Of a DNA stretch of 64,000 nt, positions 9,326 through 20,457 are shown in pieces. The notes under the pieces are model-generated. The model did no database searches, was not told where the DNA came from, and saw only the letters and a list, made by a program, of their open reading frames with translations. Both the position numbers and the translations under genes were made by a program. This DNA comes from Eumeta japonica (Eukaryota > Arthropoda > Insecta > Lepidoptera > Psychidae): positions 87,419 through 151,418 of the forward strand of contig BGZK01001445.1 of NCBI GenBank assembly GCA_005406025.1, written 5' to 3'. Position 1 is the stretch's first letter. Each line of letters starts with the position of its first letter.

Positions 9326-11886
9326 TTAACCCTTTAACGGGCATATCGATCTAGCAGTAATAAATTGAAACCAATATCAGTTTAGCCCAACTTATTAAAG
9401 CGAAATCAAAATCCATTTTTGTTTTATTATTATTATTTATATGGTGGTAAAATATTGCCGTTGCCCGTCACACTTTGATTATTACTGAATTATAGTATAA
9501 TTTTTTTTATTATTATAAATTAATGATAACAGTATTGAAAATTAAATAAGTTTATTCCTGTAAAAATATAATGTTAATTAAACCTTAATTAGAACTAGGA
9601 ATAGGTTATTATAGCTTGTGATGAAAGGCATAAAACAAGGAACAATGCACAATGGTACCTCGCATTTTGGCACATTATTTTAGAGTGCTTATCATTCTCC
9701 GCGTTGCAAAGGCGATACCGTTTGTAAGTTGATAAGGGCACGGCATATGGTCGCCCACATTTGCGTAATGCAGCTCTTCAGCGACTACATACACAGCTTT
9801 TGGTATGTAGTATCAGCAAGGGCAACTTTCTTCCTGACCACATAATTAGCCATGGTCGAATGCCTCTTTCGACTGCTGTAACCACCAACAAGTTTTCTGG
9901 CCAATGTCGCTCGGAATTCGAAGTGTGACAAATTTACACCGTTTTATTTCTTATAATAAAACGCATTAGTTATGCAGACGTCTATCAAAATTAAAACGTT
10001 CGGAGGCACTACTTCTTGCTTCTACGCCCAATGGTGTATGTGCTTTTCAGTTGATAGAATAGATCAACGCCATCCATTCTTTTGAAGTATTCTTTGGTGA
10101 TGAGGGGGCATTTCACAGAGTAGTTGGAGCCATCCTTTTGCGTCCCCGTGACTGGTTTTAGCAACCTCTGGATGGAAAGCATTGGACATCAGAAGCACTT
10201 CTTTGTTGTCTTGTCACACTACAAAAGCCACGTTTTCCTTGACTTTCCAATTAAATTCACCCTTCTGCAGCTTCAATTTCTTGCTCTGCGTACCTTTTAT
10301 TAGGAGCGGCATGTCGGCTCTGTGCTTGCGCACTGTACCTATAATACAGATACCATTCTCAAACAAGTATTTCAGTATTTTAAAATCACGAAAAAAGTTG
10401 TCAAATGCGATATGCACATTATTAATTTCTTAAGCTAGTTTTTGCGTCAACCTCTTTACGACATTATACCCTAGTCCTTCTACAGAATTTCCGGTTTTCT
10501 AGTGTACACCTCAAATTCATAAAGGCACCCAGTCGCACTGTTTCTACGACACCAAACCTTGTACACGCTTTATGGGTTTCAGCGGCATATATTATTTCAG
10601 AGCTGAGTGACATTTGAAGAGTATCATAGATTCGTCGATACTTTGCAAAGTCGACTCCTCAGCATCATTTTGCCAAGCTTCATTTATAAAATTCAATAAT
10701 GGCCGTTACTTGAATAATTTGTCATAGTTAGGGTTACTTTTCTCAACTTGCTGGGTATTGACATTTATGTGTAAGCATCTTAAAAAAAATTTAAATCGTT
10801 TTATCGGCATTATGTCAGTTATTCCGTTAACCCTGAAGCCAGGATCAGAAGACCAGTATAGATCTATAGAGGGTAGAATATGGTATCCCATTAATATAAT
10901 TATACCTAAAAAGATCTTTAACTCATTGGCTTCCAGGGGCGTCCAAGATTCAACTTTTTGTTGAGTTGCATATAAATTTGTTTGAAAAATTATATGATTG
11001 TGTACTTCTTTCGTAAAAAACTTCTCAAAGAAGCACTGTGACCTGGTTCTATTTGTGACTCGGCGTTTTGGTTGTAAAGGTTTTTCGTCAAAAGTTTCAG
11101 ATTTTGGTCGATTAGTCCACATAACTTTCTTCCACGCATCTTCATCGTTGTCTGATTGATCTGTGTTAGATTCAGTATCGGTAATTGAGTCAGAAATAAG
11201 CTGAGAAGGTGGTCTTATTATAGGACTGCTTGGTCTAGTGGGGCAGACCGTGGTCGAGTTGTCGTCTTATAACGGAACGTCCAGGAATTGGACTACTCCT
11301 TTTTGAGTTGCTAACAAAGGGAGGCAATCAAATTCCGTTAAAGACGGTTGTGTGCTAGGTTGGCTTTCTAATAGAGGTCCAATAGCACTAGTACCCTCGT
11401 CGAGATCCTGTAAAATATGTTATAGCCTAGCAGTAATAAAAGAACATCTGTTTCACCGTCAGAATCCAATTTGTCCTCAGATTGTTCTGGATCATCAGGT
11501 AAATCAAACATGCCCCAAGCGTATTCTCAAATTCAATTTCTGTCAAATGTTTTCGATTCATCTGCAACAGAAGCGAAAACCGACCATCTAAACCCAGAAG
11601 CCAAGCAAAGCACACACACCAGTCTAACGGGCAGAGGGAACATGCTTCTCATCATAAAAATAAAAGTTATAGGAAATCGGGAAACGCAATAAATCAAATG
11701 TTAGTCATATCACGGAAAACAAACAATAATGCATCAAAAAGTTAATAGATACCTTTCGGGATGCGCAGATTCTAAAATAGACAAGATTTTCAACTTCAAA
11801 GAAAATTTCACCACTTTAAACACTCGACAGACTTTTACAGAGAAAAACAGTTGATAGTTGACAACCTATAAATGTCATAAGAATGA
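9326..11886 (-). mobile_element. piggyBac-like DNA transposon remnant
   Basis: The left end is TTAA (9326-9329) followed by ccctttaacgggca, the classic piggyBac terminus. The right end, with the mirror sequence and TTAA, is not seen; LINE homology resumes at about 11887, so the right terminus is decayed or deleted. The interior holds a broken piggyBac transposase on the minus strand. Confidence 0.8.
9640..11561 (-). pseudogene. piggyBac-type transposase (DDE_Tnp_1_7), heavily disrupted
   Basis: Start candidate ATG 11561 (MNRKHLTEIEFENTLG) leads, after a frame change, into an acidic segment (DLPDDPEQSEDKLDSDGE) typical of piggyBac N termini. The longest open part (10706-11122) has FFEKFFTKE, QTNLYATQQ, WTPLEANELKIFLGIIILMG, LPSIDLYWSSDP and LHINVNTQ. 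Further down, HIAFDNFFRDFKILKYLFENG (10214-10417) matches the region around a catalytic Asp. Near 9640-9960 are ARKLVGGYSSRKRH and remnants of the C-terminal Cys-rich domain. Stops and shifts occur throughout. Confidence 0.88.
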
Positions 11887-12020
11887 TTGGTAGAGTTCGT
11901 CCAAGCCTCCGAATTCTAATATGCTTTGTTCTTATTGGTTCCTGTTTTAATAACATGTATACGACGCATACATATATATATACTAGAAATCTGAAATAAA
12001 ATTCTTTCTCCTGTTAATCT

Positions 12021-12162
12021 TTTATTCTTCATTTTCTTCACTTGGTGAGGAGTTTTCAGGGTCAGTTTCTGGGAGTTGGTATAGTTCATCCGCTGCCTTT
12101 TTCATTTCTGTTATGTTCTGAGCTATATGATCCATTTCTCCTGGTTCCTATTGTGATAAGTC
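12021..12162 (-). repeat. LINE A tail unit 1 (innermost)
   Basis: On the minus strand this encodes an acidic C-terminus (AADELYQLPETD, then SPSEENEE and a stop). Units 2 (11887-11953, cut by piggyBac) and 3 (9181-9315) are diverged tandem copies. Confidence 0.75.
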
Positions 12163-13300
12163 TTGTCAAAACAAATCTTCCCTTGTATAAATAGGACGTC
12201 CCACTTTTCTCTTTATTGTAATATATTTTACGGCAGAGTGTGGGGTTGGTCGCTTCTAAAAGATGACCATAGTAGCTTATTCTTGTAATCTTGATGATTT
12301 TGATCATCGTTTTTCCTTCGAGAATTCTCGTGTTTTCAGTCTAGGTCGATTTCTTGTGGATTGTAACATGTCTTTCAGTATCTGTTTTACTCTTGTTCTA
12401 TTTGATTTGGTTAGTGCTACTACATTCATTCAGACCGTATGTCATGAAGGGAGAGATCACCCATTTTGTAAATCAACTTGGCGATTTTACAGTGCATTTT
12501 GGTCTTGATGAAGGGAATGAGACCTGTCGCATTGCGGATTTTTTGTTTACATCTTGCCTTTATCGTGTCTCCGACTCAACTCTGAGGTAAGGTACATACC
12601 TCGATATTTAATTGTGTCCACGGGAGTAATTAAGACTCCATTTATTTTCTGTGTCTGTTTGAATACGCTCTTGTTGATTGATTTTGACTAACATCTTGGT
12701 CTTAGTTTCATTTAATTTTAAGCCCACTGATATTAGGAGTTAAGTTTTTCATTATATTTGTAAGAACTGTGGTGCTATCGCCCATAATAGTAATAATGTC
12801 GTCTGCGAATGATAATATAACGGGGAGATTAATTTCCATGTCCTGATCCAACCTTACCTTACTAATTCCCTCTAGAGTTCTTTAGACATCGTCCAGATCA
12901 ATGGTAAAAACTAAGGAGAAAGTGGATATCCCTTTTGACACCTTTTCCTTTGATGATACTTTGAGCTTTTTCTCCAAACCATAGGATTAATGTGTGTTCT
13001 TTAAGACAAAACATAATTCTATTGACTAAAGTGGTACTGACCCTTGTTCTCAGAATGTTATGTAGAGTACAAAGGTCTATCGAAGCAAACGTTTTTCTAT
13101 GGTGAATTACAGTACATATACGGATTACCTGTCTTCCATTTCTTTGTTTCTTTGTCGTTTTGTGAAATTCTGAGATTTGGACCTTTCTCTTGTGCAATTC
13201 ATGAATCAATCGTCTTCTATTTATTGTATATCCAGTAGTTCTTCTTGGCATCCTTGAAGTTCTGTATCACGACGGGATCTTTGGGAGACCTGTTCGTCCA
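12163..13300 (-). pseudogene. LINE A reverse transcriptase and C-terminal region
   Basis: The minus strand carries RT signatures in broken frames: KTFASIDLCTLHNIL, where motif A normally reads FDSIDL, with TTLVNRI following; KGVKRDIHF, corresponding to KGVKQGCPLSP; and SFADDIITIM at about 12785-12815 with the catalytic Asp pair (12798-12809). Then come GLKLNETKTKML and a degraded C-terminal domain. Multiple stops make it nonfunctional. A frame from 12898 to 13251 is the longest intact piece. Confidence 0.8.
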
Positions 13301-15418
13301 AAATTTTGTCTCCATGAATTTCGCCTGAGCGAGTCTGTTGATTTTCGATCTGTTTTTGTTGAGCTTCAAGTGTTGTCTAACCGTTAGTCTTAATATCTCA
13401 GTGAGGTGGTTACAATTTAATGGGTTATGCCCGTGCTGACTTAGTGCAGTTAGGACTTTATCTTCAACGTTTTTTTCATATTTTTTTGATATGCTATCTT
13501 GGCTTAGGAGCTTATATACACAATTGCAAAACTAGTAAGTTGGTGAGTTCTTCCCTTTTCTGGATGCACGCTTTTTTTTGGTTGTTGGTGTCTTTATTTT
13601 GGCCTATTTTGTTATTTCTCCGATGATGATTTTGTGATCAGAGCTAAATTATTTTGTCCAGTAACTCTTTGTGTATTCGAATTTGGCGCCATTGTGAGGT
13701 TCTTTGATGATATGGTTAATCTGTGATGACCTTTGTTCCGAGTACTAAGTTATCTTGCATGATCTGCGGCTCCTTGTGCGATCACGAAATTGTGTTGTTC
13801 TTAGAAATCAAGCAGGAAAAATTCAAATGATTTAAAGTGGGTGAAATAGGGCCGATTATGACTTTGTTTATACTTCGGTTATCATTACAATCAATCAGTA
13901 CAGTCTCCAAAGAGAATTTGACTTCAAACATATGGTGCTTAATAATGAGGCACTTTGCAAAGATGACAAACAGTTTATTCTTTAGTTGACTACTTTGAAT
14001 GTGTCTTATTATTATAAGTCAAACTATAGGATATGAGTGTAATTCGGGATTCAATTTCAAATGAACACCTAGTACGCCATTGCTTTTCTTTGATTTTAAT
14101 AAATCTGGATATCTCTATTTCTCCTGATGATAATATGGATATCTCCTTTTTTCCTTCATTTAGTGATACTTACATGTAAATAAACCACTTGCCATATGAA
14201 TTTCTTGAATTCCTGTGATAGTAACGTTTGAGTGGTATTGTTGTCGATCGATTATTTTTTCTTTTCAAGTATTTCATAACCTCTTACGTTCTATGTTCAT
14301 ACAATCATTTTGTAGCAGGGTATCTTTTCTTTCATTTAAATTGGAGAACTTCTTATTACTTTTGTGTCCGTGCCTAGTCCTCAGTTTTGGTATATTGGAA
14401 GAGCAGTCCTACATGTTGTCGGCAGAGATGCTATCTGCCTAGTTCTCATTCAAGTGTGAACTCTTTGAGTGTTTCGGCAAACATTGAGTTCTGTGTCTGA
14501 AGTGACGATACTGTCATAATGATTCCTGAAAATTACAAGTATATGTTCCCTTGCACTGGTGGTCTAAGGAGGCAGTATGTGATTCTTTTCGCATTCTCCT
14601 GGATTACATAGATATTGACTGGATAATATTACGCGGTTACAATCAGTATGACTTAACCACCCCAAAACCTATTGATAAATTATTTTTAATGTATGTTTCA
14701 ATTTTTGCCTCTAATGTATGGTTGGAAAAATCTTCATCCGTTATGTTATTTGTGAGAACTAACTTGATTCTTTGGTCATTTTCATTTTTTTGGACAAATC
14801 TGGCGAGGTTTTTTCTAATCATTTTGTTATCAAATGTTACGCCGAATAAACTATTATTTGGTGTGCTATTGCGCTATAAAGACAGTAATCGTTTCTTTTT
14901 ATTTTTATGATCGTATATTTTTCCACAGTGAGCTAATGGTTTCGTATTTTGCGAAATTTGAAACTAAAAATTTCTGTAAGTTTAGTTGTACAATAGTACA
15001 ATTATTAAGTAATTTTGCAGTTTCTAATTATAATTATAATGTAAATATAGGGGCTGTGTTGCTAGTCAATTGAAAGCTGTTTCATTACTTAGTAATATCC
15101 CACTTACTAATAATTCCGTCTTCCGGGTATCGATAATAATCTTATAATAGCTATATTATGATTCGGTTTGTAGTCATTCAGTTTGACAATAATATAAATC
15201 CTATGGTATTTGGTAATTATAGTACAGTTATATACTATATATTGTGAGAACCAGGTTATAATATTAATGACTTTACAAGTGTATTTTAATCACATAACAA
15301 TAATAATTATTATTGGTTTCTCAGTCCTCTAATGGATAACAATGATATTGTAGGGATTATTTTCAATCAATTATTTGTATGTTTACTAACTATTCCTGTC
15401 CCGTGACATTTACTAATG
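13301..15418 (-). pseudogene. LINE A 5' part: RT N-terminus, endonuclease remnant and 5' region
   Basis: About 14.08-15.35 kb aligns with 32.2-33.5 kb of copy B, where the minus strand reads IVGTWKVRGCATLEKRNK, resembling the start of an apurinic-type endonuclease. About 12.95-14.08 kb has no counterpart in copy B. No intact frame was seen. The last ~900 bases may be 5' UTR or a lost ORF1. Confidence 0.55.
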
Positions 15419-17999
15419 CAGTGGTTCCCAATTAGTTTTGTTGCACCACTTCAAAACCTCAAACCTGCGTACCCTTTATTGTAGCAATGATAAATAAAAA
15501 TAAGTCAATTTAAATAATATTTATTATCTTCAAATTACAGTACAATAGTGAAAACAGAATAATGTGATGTATCATGAAGACGCTAATGTGACAAATGAGC
15601 ACGTTTTTCTTTGCACAGCTCTTGAAAATTTGGTTGTCCTTCAGTCAGCTTCAGTCTTAAATCGTCTTCAAGTTGAAGTCTGTGACGATGTTTTATTTTT
15701 AAGTTCGTCATGGCCGAAAATCCGCTATCGCAAAGGTAGTGGTCGTGCAAAATGGCAGTAAATATTTTATTGCTGATTCGCTGATATGAGAAATATCTTT
15801 AAATTAGCCCAAAAGTCACCTAGTGATTGCTCTGCAAAACAACTCTTGAATCTGCTGTTGCATGAGATGTCTATTAATTCCTCTTGATCAGAGATGGGTA
15901 GGTGGTCGACGGAATGGTTTGGTAAAAGGATTGTTTACCCAGTTTCATTGTGACGATATTTCTAGTAACTGCAAAGCCGCCGACAGATTTTGCAAGTGGA
16001 ATTTTATGTTTGATTTTAAATCTTAATTTACTGTCGAAAAGTTCTATCCAAAAAGTTTAAGATTCGGAACTGGTCATATTTACACTTATCAATCAAAGAT
16101 GTCCAGAGGGATATTTTTTATAGTGGACTCAACGTTGTCCTGCATAGTGAATATGGTTGTATCACAGTCTTGTAGTCCCAAATTCAACTCATTTAATTTT
16201 GTAAAGATATCTGACAAGTAAACCATTTTCGCACCCACAAAGAGTCAGCTCCAGTTTGTACTCATCGTGTCCCTGCTCGACCAAAAATAACTCAATTTCA
16301 TGTCTCAATTAAACATTCTCGAAAAACTCTTCCTCTGGATAGCCAACGCACTTCAGTATGTAACAACGGTCTCGTCTTCACTGTCGTCGCTCTTTTGCAA
16401 ATAGCTGCAAAAGTTCTAGAGTTTGTGGCACGGGCCTTAATTAAGTTAACAATTTTACAGCAGTTTTGAGAGTAATATCTAAGCTGGCTGGAATTTTTTA
16501 CATGCCAGTGCCTCTCGATGAATTCCACAATGAGTCCATTTTGCTTCTGGGCTATATCTTGTATCCGCTTTACAAATCCTGAAAACGACCAGTCATTGCT
16601 CTGGCACCATCAGTACATATTCCTACACATTTTGACCAATCCAATTGGTTTTATTTACAAAACTGTCGACCATATGAAATATGTCCTCCCCGGTAGTGCG
16701 AATCGAAAGGGTTTGACAAAACAGAATTCTTCATGTAACTTTTGGAATGAACATAACGAATGTACGTTAAAAGTTGACCAAGTTTGTTATGTCTGTGGAT
16801 TCATCAAGTTGTATGGCAAAGTAATCGCTTTCTAAAATCCGTTTAATTTGTGGGTTTTTAGATTCTCTGACATGTTTGTAATACGACGAGAGACAGTGTT
16901 ATTTGACATAGGAATAACATCAAGTTCTCGTACCATTTTTTCTCCAAACATACATTTCACTATCTCTTTTGCTGCAGGCAATATAAGATTCTCCCCAATA
17001 GTGTGAGGTTTCGCTTGCTTAGCAATTAAATAACTCACTCTAAAAGAGGCTTGCAGAGCGTTGTCATTCGTTTTTTGGGAGAGCGCTTCAATAGATTTTT
17101 GTCTTTGTTTCAGATCTTTTAATTTATGTTGAAAGAAGGATACAGACTGGTCTTTCAAATTAGCATGTTTAGTTTCTAAATGGCGACGTAGTAAAGACGG
17201 CTTTTAGCTAATGATTTGACAGCGTTTCTGCACAAACGACACACTGTGGCAATGGAGAATCAGGGTCTCCAGAGCTTGTAAAACCAAACTGAATATAACT
17301 ACCATCATATTTTTTTGAGAGACGATTCCTTGTTATCAAGTTTACTTTTTCCCTGTCGGAGTACTGGTAGAGGATGATACATCATTATTAGGTGACTGTT
17401 CAGTATTGCCTGACATCTCAGCAACCTTGACGATTTATCAGCCACTTTTCCATCTGAAATACAACTGGACTTAATAAGTCTGTATATATTTTTAATTAAA
17501 AGCTTACAAAACAGTAACCGCGAACACGTGAAGCAACTCAACTCATATACTTGTTATTATTAATTATTCGAAGTTTTTTAAATTATAAGAAAAACAAATT
17601 AAACATCGTTGAGTTGTATTGCAATTTATAATGAAAGTATAAGTTTAAAAGTAGTCTTAAAACATCATCTTACCGTTTTCCAAGGAGGTATATTAGGCCG
17701 AGGTAACGCGACGCTTAGTTCTTAATTCACAATCAAAACAAAACACTGGCACATGGCTCACAACAAAAGCCGGACTGGCAGGAAGCGGGAACAGGTGACT
17801 GGTGGCGGGCTGGCGAATGACGCGAGGCGGGAGGCGCGGGTCGCGCTTAGTCGGTCGTAGTGCTCGGTGCTCCGTGCTTTTACAATGATGAACGTTATAT
17901 AATATATTTTGGAAATTGTTGTTTTACTGATAGCCGCGCGTACCTTCAACTAGCAACCGTACCACTGAGGGTACGCGTACCACTAATTGGGAAACACTG
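15419..17999 (-). mobile_element. hAT DNA transposon (ZBED/DUF4371-like)
   Basis: Ends are cagtggttcccaattag (15419) and the inverse of cagtgtttcccaattag (17999), a typical hAT terminus. The 8-bp flanks tactaatg and gactagac share only the middle four bases but both have TA at the centre, as Buster-type sites do. Size is 2581 bp. It contains one broken transposase on minus. A GC-rich stretch at about 17740-17880 near the right end could be the element's promoter. It lies at the 5' edge of LINE copy A and ends 250 bp from the Brf stop codon. Confidence 0.88.
15560..17300 (-). pseudogene. hAT transposase with BED zinc finger, disrupted
   Basis: On minus, from about 17300: GFTSSGDPDSPLPQCVVC starts a BED-type finger. 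SFFQHKLKDLKQRQKSIEAL and ASFRVSYLIAKQAKPHTIGE follow (open 16832-17158), with PMSNNTVSRRITNMSENLKT. A further open part (16298-16528) has KIVNLIKARATNSRTFAAIC and LLHTEVRWLSRGRV, the conserved hAT catalytic-core block. Near 15640-15740 is the C-terminal LQLEDDLRLKL motif. This matches the domain order of ZBED5/FAM200-like hAT proteins. Frame shifts and stops occur between the blocks. Confidence 0.9.
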
Positions 18000-18249
18000 G
18001 ACTAGACCAATCACTTGTAGATCAAACTCTAAGGAATTTTGTATCACTCTATGTATATATAGTTTACAAACCCTGACACAGTATATTGTATACCTCAGGT
18101 TGCGAAAAATATTTTTAAAAGATAAAAAATAAAAAGCAATATATACAAAACAGTAACATGTGATAGAGTTCAATATACAACTTCTACATACAGATTCTTG
18201 TACTAGTTGTTTTCTCTTACATATACAAAATGCATGTAAATGTATTTAT
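18000..18249 (-). other. Brf 3' flank / 3' UTR
   Basis: AT-rich DNA between the Brf stop and the hAT end. No canonical AATAAA was seen on the minus strand, so the real 3' end of the transcript may lie inside the hAT or use a variant signal. Confidence 0.45.
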
Positions 18250-18367
18250 CTAGTATTCATCGTAGTCGTAGTCGTCCTCCTCGCGGCCGTCGCGCAGCAT
18301 CGCCGCCAGCGACATCTCTCCGTCCACGGGCTCAACTTCAATATCTTCGTCGTAGTCCTCCTGGCGT
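18250..18367 (-). CDS. Brf: Brf terminal coding exon (TFIIIB90 C-terminus)
   Basis: The exon starts after the acceptor tttaaacag (18368-18377) with one base completing a codon. It encodes RRQEDYDEDIEVEPVDGEM, then SLAAMLRDG and the tail EEDDYDYDEY with stop TAG at 18250-18252. It is fully open with GC-rich codons, unlike the flanks. The acidic-tyrosine end and SLAAML motif match the extreme C-terminus of animal Brf1, a region that contacts other TFIIIB components. Its 1-nt entry phase fits the 2-nt exit phase of the exon at 18537-18725. Confidence 0.85.
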
Positions 18368-18536
18368 CTGTTTAAATAGATATTGTATTTTATTGACTTT
18401 TCTTTGAACGTTCGAATATATTTATAACAACAATATACTTAAAGCGTTATGTTAGGTTAAGTTAATCGTTGGGTTTTCTCAATTAGCCATAGTACTCATA
18501 TTTTAATTGAAAGTTATAATAAATTGTTTTACTAAC
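18368..18536 (-). other. Brf last intron
   Basis: 169 bp, bounded by gttagt (18531-18536) and aacag (18368). AT-rich with no other signal. Confidence 0.75.
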
Positions 18537-18725
18537 CGAGTGAGTATAGGAGTAGGTGGTGCTGGAGTGGACGGCGCGGGAGTCTCTGGCGCAGGAGTGG
18601 CTGGTGGTGTGAGCTGGACTGTGGGCAATACCAGCGCAGGTGCGGTGTTCTTCTTACTGCGTTTACGCGGCACCGGCGAAGTCAATACTATTGGCTCTGC
18701 TGTGGTAGCAGCCGGTGGGGTTATA
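18537..18725 (-). CDS. Brf: Brf penultimate exon, proline/threonine-rich linker
   Basis: 189 nt between acceptor ccatcag (18726-18732) and donor gttagt. It is fully open and reads ITPPAATTAEPIVLTSPVP, RKRSKKNT (a basic patch that could serve as a nuclear signal), then a run of TPAPETPAPSTPAPPTP. Low-complexity proline-rich sequence is usual between the conserved blocks and tail of Brf proteins. Exit phase matches the terminal exon; entry phase matches the exon at 20223-20457. Confidence 0.8.
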
Positions 18726-20222
18726 CTGATGGACAGGACACTATTATGAATATAGAATTCTCCATGTTGTATGTTAATTTTCGCTTGGGTCCATAAACTT
18801 AGATACAGAATGAATTCCTTCATATTTTATATTAACAGCTCTCTTAATTAAACTCTACAATATTAGAATTTCAAGAGTATTAGAAAAGGATAAATCAGAA
18901 AGAAATCAAGCTGATTATGTCCATGAATATTTGTCTTTAAATAATCGGATTATGTACACCATTTTTATAAGCATTTGTTTCACTACAGACTTTATTTATA
19001 TAAGAGCGAACTTTACATATCTACAGGGATCAACCTTTAAGAAGAAAAGTTATTGAGACGAGCTCAACTTTATATTGTCAACTACAAAATGAAATACAGT
19101 TTTGTTATCTCTAATATTGGAGTTAATGTCCATCATCATCTTTTTGACCTTTTATATATATTTTTTAAATAAAACTAATGCTTCTATCTCAAAAGGGTAG
19201 TCAGAGTCCGCAAGACAGACTACCATCCGAGTTTCAGGAAGGAATTTCTGAATATTTTCTTACATAGGGTCGGTAAAAGTTTTTCCGTATTTTATATATA
19301 AAATTCAAATATAATTTTCCTCATATCTTATTATTAACATTTAATCTATATATATATATATATATATATATAATAAAATGATCCTTAAAATTTGACGTAG
19401 TTTTGTCCATTGGAGTAAAAGCTCATAATGAATAATGACCTTCCAATCCACCATACACGCATATCAACTTATTAGCCCATTGCGGGTGCTATTTCGCTAT
19501 ACGCCTTTTGGAGCATGATATTTTTTACGTTCTTATCGTAATCATTTTTCATCACAAGTGATCAATCTTTTCAAAACTGATTCGGTTTCATTACGTTTCA
19601 ATAAAGAATCGCAAATAGGTACAAGATTCATTAGATTTTCTTTCAGAGAGCTCGTGCTAAAGTGCCGAGCTTTCTCAATTTCTTTAAACTTAGTTTAAGA
19701 GATAATCGAAGACCTTGCTTGTGAGTCGCACACGGCCCGCTATTTTGCAATATGAAATTCTATGAATATCATAACACGTCCCTAGAACAAAAAGGTGCCA
19801 TATGTTTTCAGGCTACGGAAACAGCAAAACAAAAACTAATATCAATATTAATTTTCGTATTCTCTTCACCACATAGGCAGCGCAGGTATAAACCTTTTTG
19901 CCATCTTACTGGTATAAGGACCCCCAAACTCCAATTCTTCGTTTCGTAATAGAAAAGTTCCAAATCTAGTTCAATAGTACCAGAAAAGAGTTTTACATAT
20001 AGAAGTCAGAATTTATTATATTTTATTTAAGACGATAAGGTATTCGACAATAAACCATATCGATATAGCATCTTCAGTTGTTTAATTTCGATAGTCCTTT
20101 GAACAATAATTCGTTAGCTGTTAGTTAGCAGTAACAAAGAACATTGGTTTATGGATATCCAAGAACGCTTACATGGCCACGTTTTACATTAATTCATTAC
20201 GTTTAAACCAAGATGTTATTAC
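18726..20222 (-). other. Brf intron (about 1.5 kb)
   Basis: AT-rich. Contains a (TA)13 microsatellite at 19347-19372. No transposon protein or exon was recognised. Confidence 0.6.
19347..19372. repeat. (TA)n microsatellite
   Basis: Uninterrupted TA dinucleotides in a Brf intron. Confidence 0.95.
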
Positions 20223-20457
20223 TGCTTATCCGCGACCGTTGCAAGTTCTTTATCATCGCTGGGCGTCAGGAGCAGGCCTAGTCTAAACTTCTTAATATGT
20301 CGTAATTTATTTTACTACTAATTTTCTTTCTTGCAACATTTTCTCTATCGCTACTAGCCGTCGCCGATTGCTGGGCACTTTCTTTTTGTATGAGCCACGA
20401 ATTTTCGTTTCCGATCTTTCCCTTCTTCTTGTTCCTTGGCTCGCATTTCTTCTTTGA
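20223..20457 (-). CDS. Brf: Brf exon with AIEKML/ISSKINY block, frame-disrupted
   Basis: Entered after acceptor catcag (20458-20463). It reads KEEMRAKEQEEGKDRKRK, then the conserved AIEKMLQER and ISSKINYDILRSL motifs of Brf1, and LLLTPSDDKELATVADK before a gtaata donor at 20217-20222. Total length (235 nt) keeps the overall phase, but the recognisable motifs lie in different frames: about four small shifts, one in a run of A where AAG-AAA is one A short. Either the assembly carries indel errors here or the copy is decaying. The block follows the TBP-binding region in the family. Confidence 0.8.

Larger units (their letters stand above)
8905..15418 (-). mobile_element. LINE (non-LTR retrotransposon) copy A, interrupted
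   Basis: This region aligns by eye over most of its length with copy B at 30420-33560, same orientation. Coding sense is minus. Copy A is split by a piggyBac-like element (about 9326-11886) and ends at a hAT insertion (15419). It retains endonuclease-side sequence at about 14.1-14.5 kb, reverse transcriptase at about 12.4-13.3 kb, and a C-terminal/3' tail below 12.3 kb. The clade is not certain; a single endonuclease-RT frame resembles RTE-like elements. Confidence 0.8.

Noticed and set aside
11417..11435. ctagcagtaataaa, also present near the piggyBac left end at 9350
   Set aside because: The second copy is inside the N-terminal coding part and not near an end, so the match is probably chance.
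18507..18749. Plus-strand glycine/valine-rich frame
   Set aside because: It is the complement of the proline-rich Brf exon, whose splice phases fit its neighbours.
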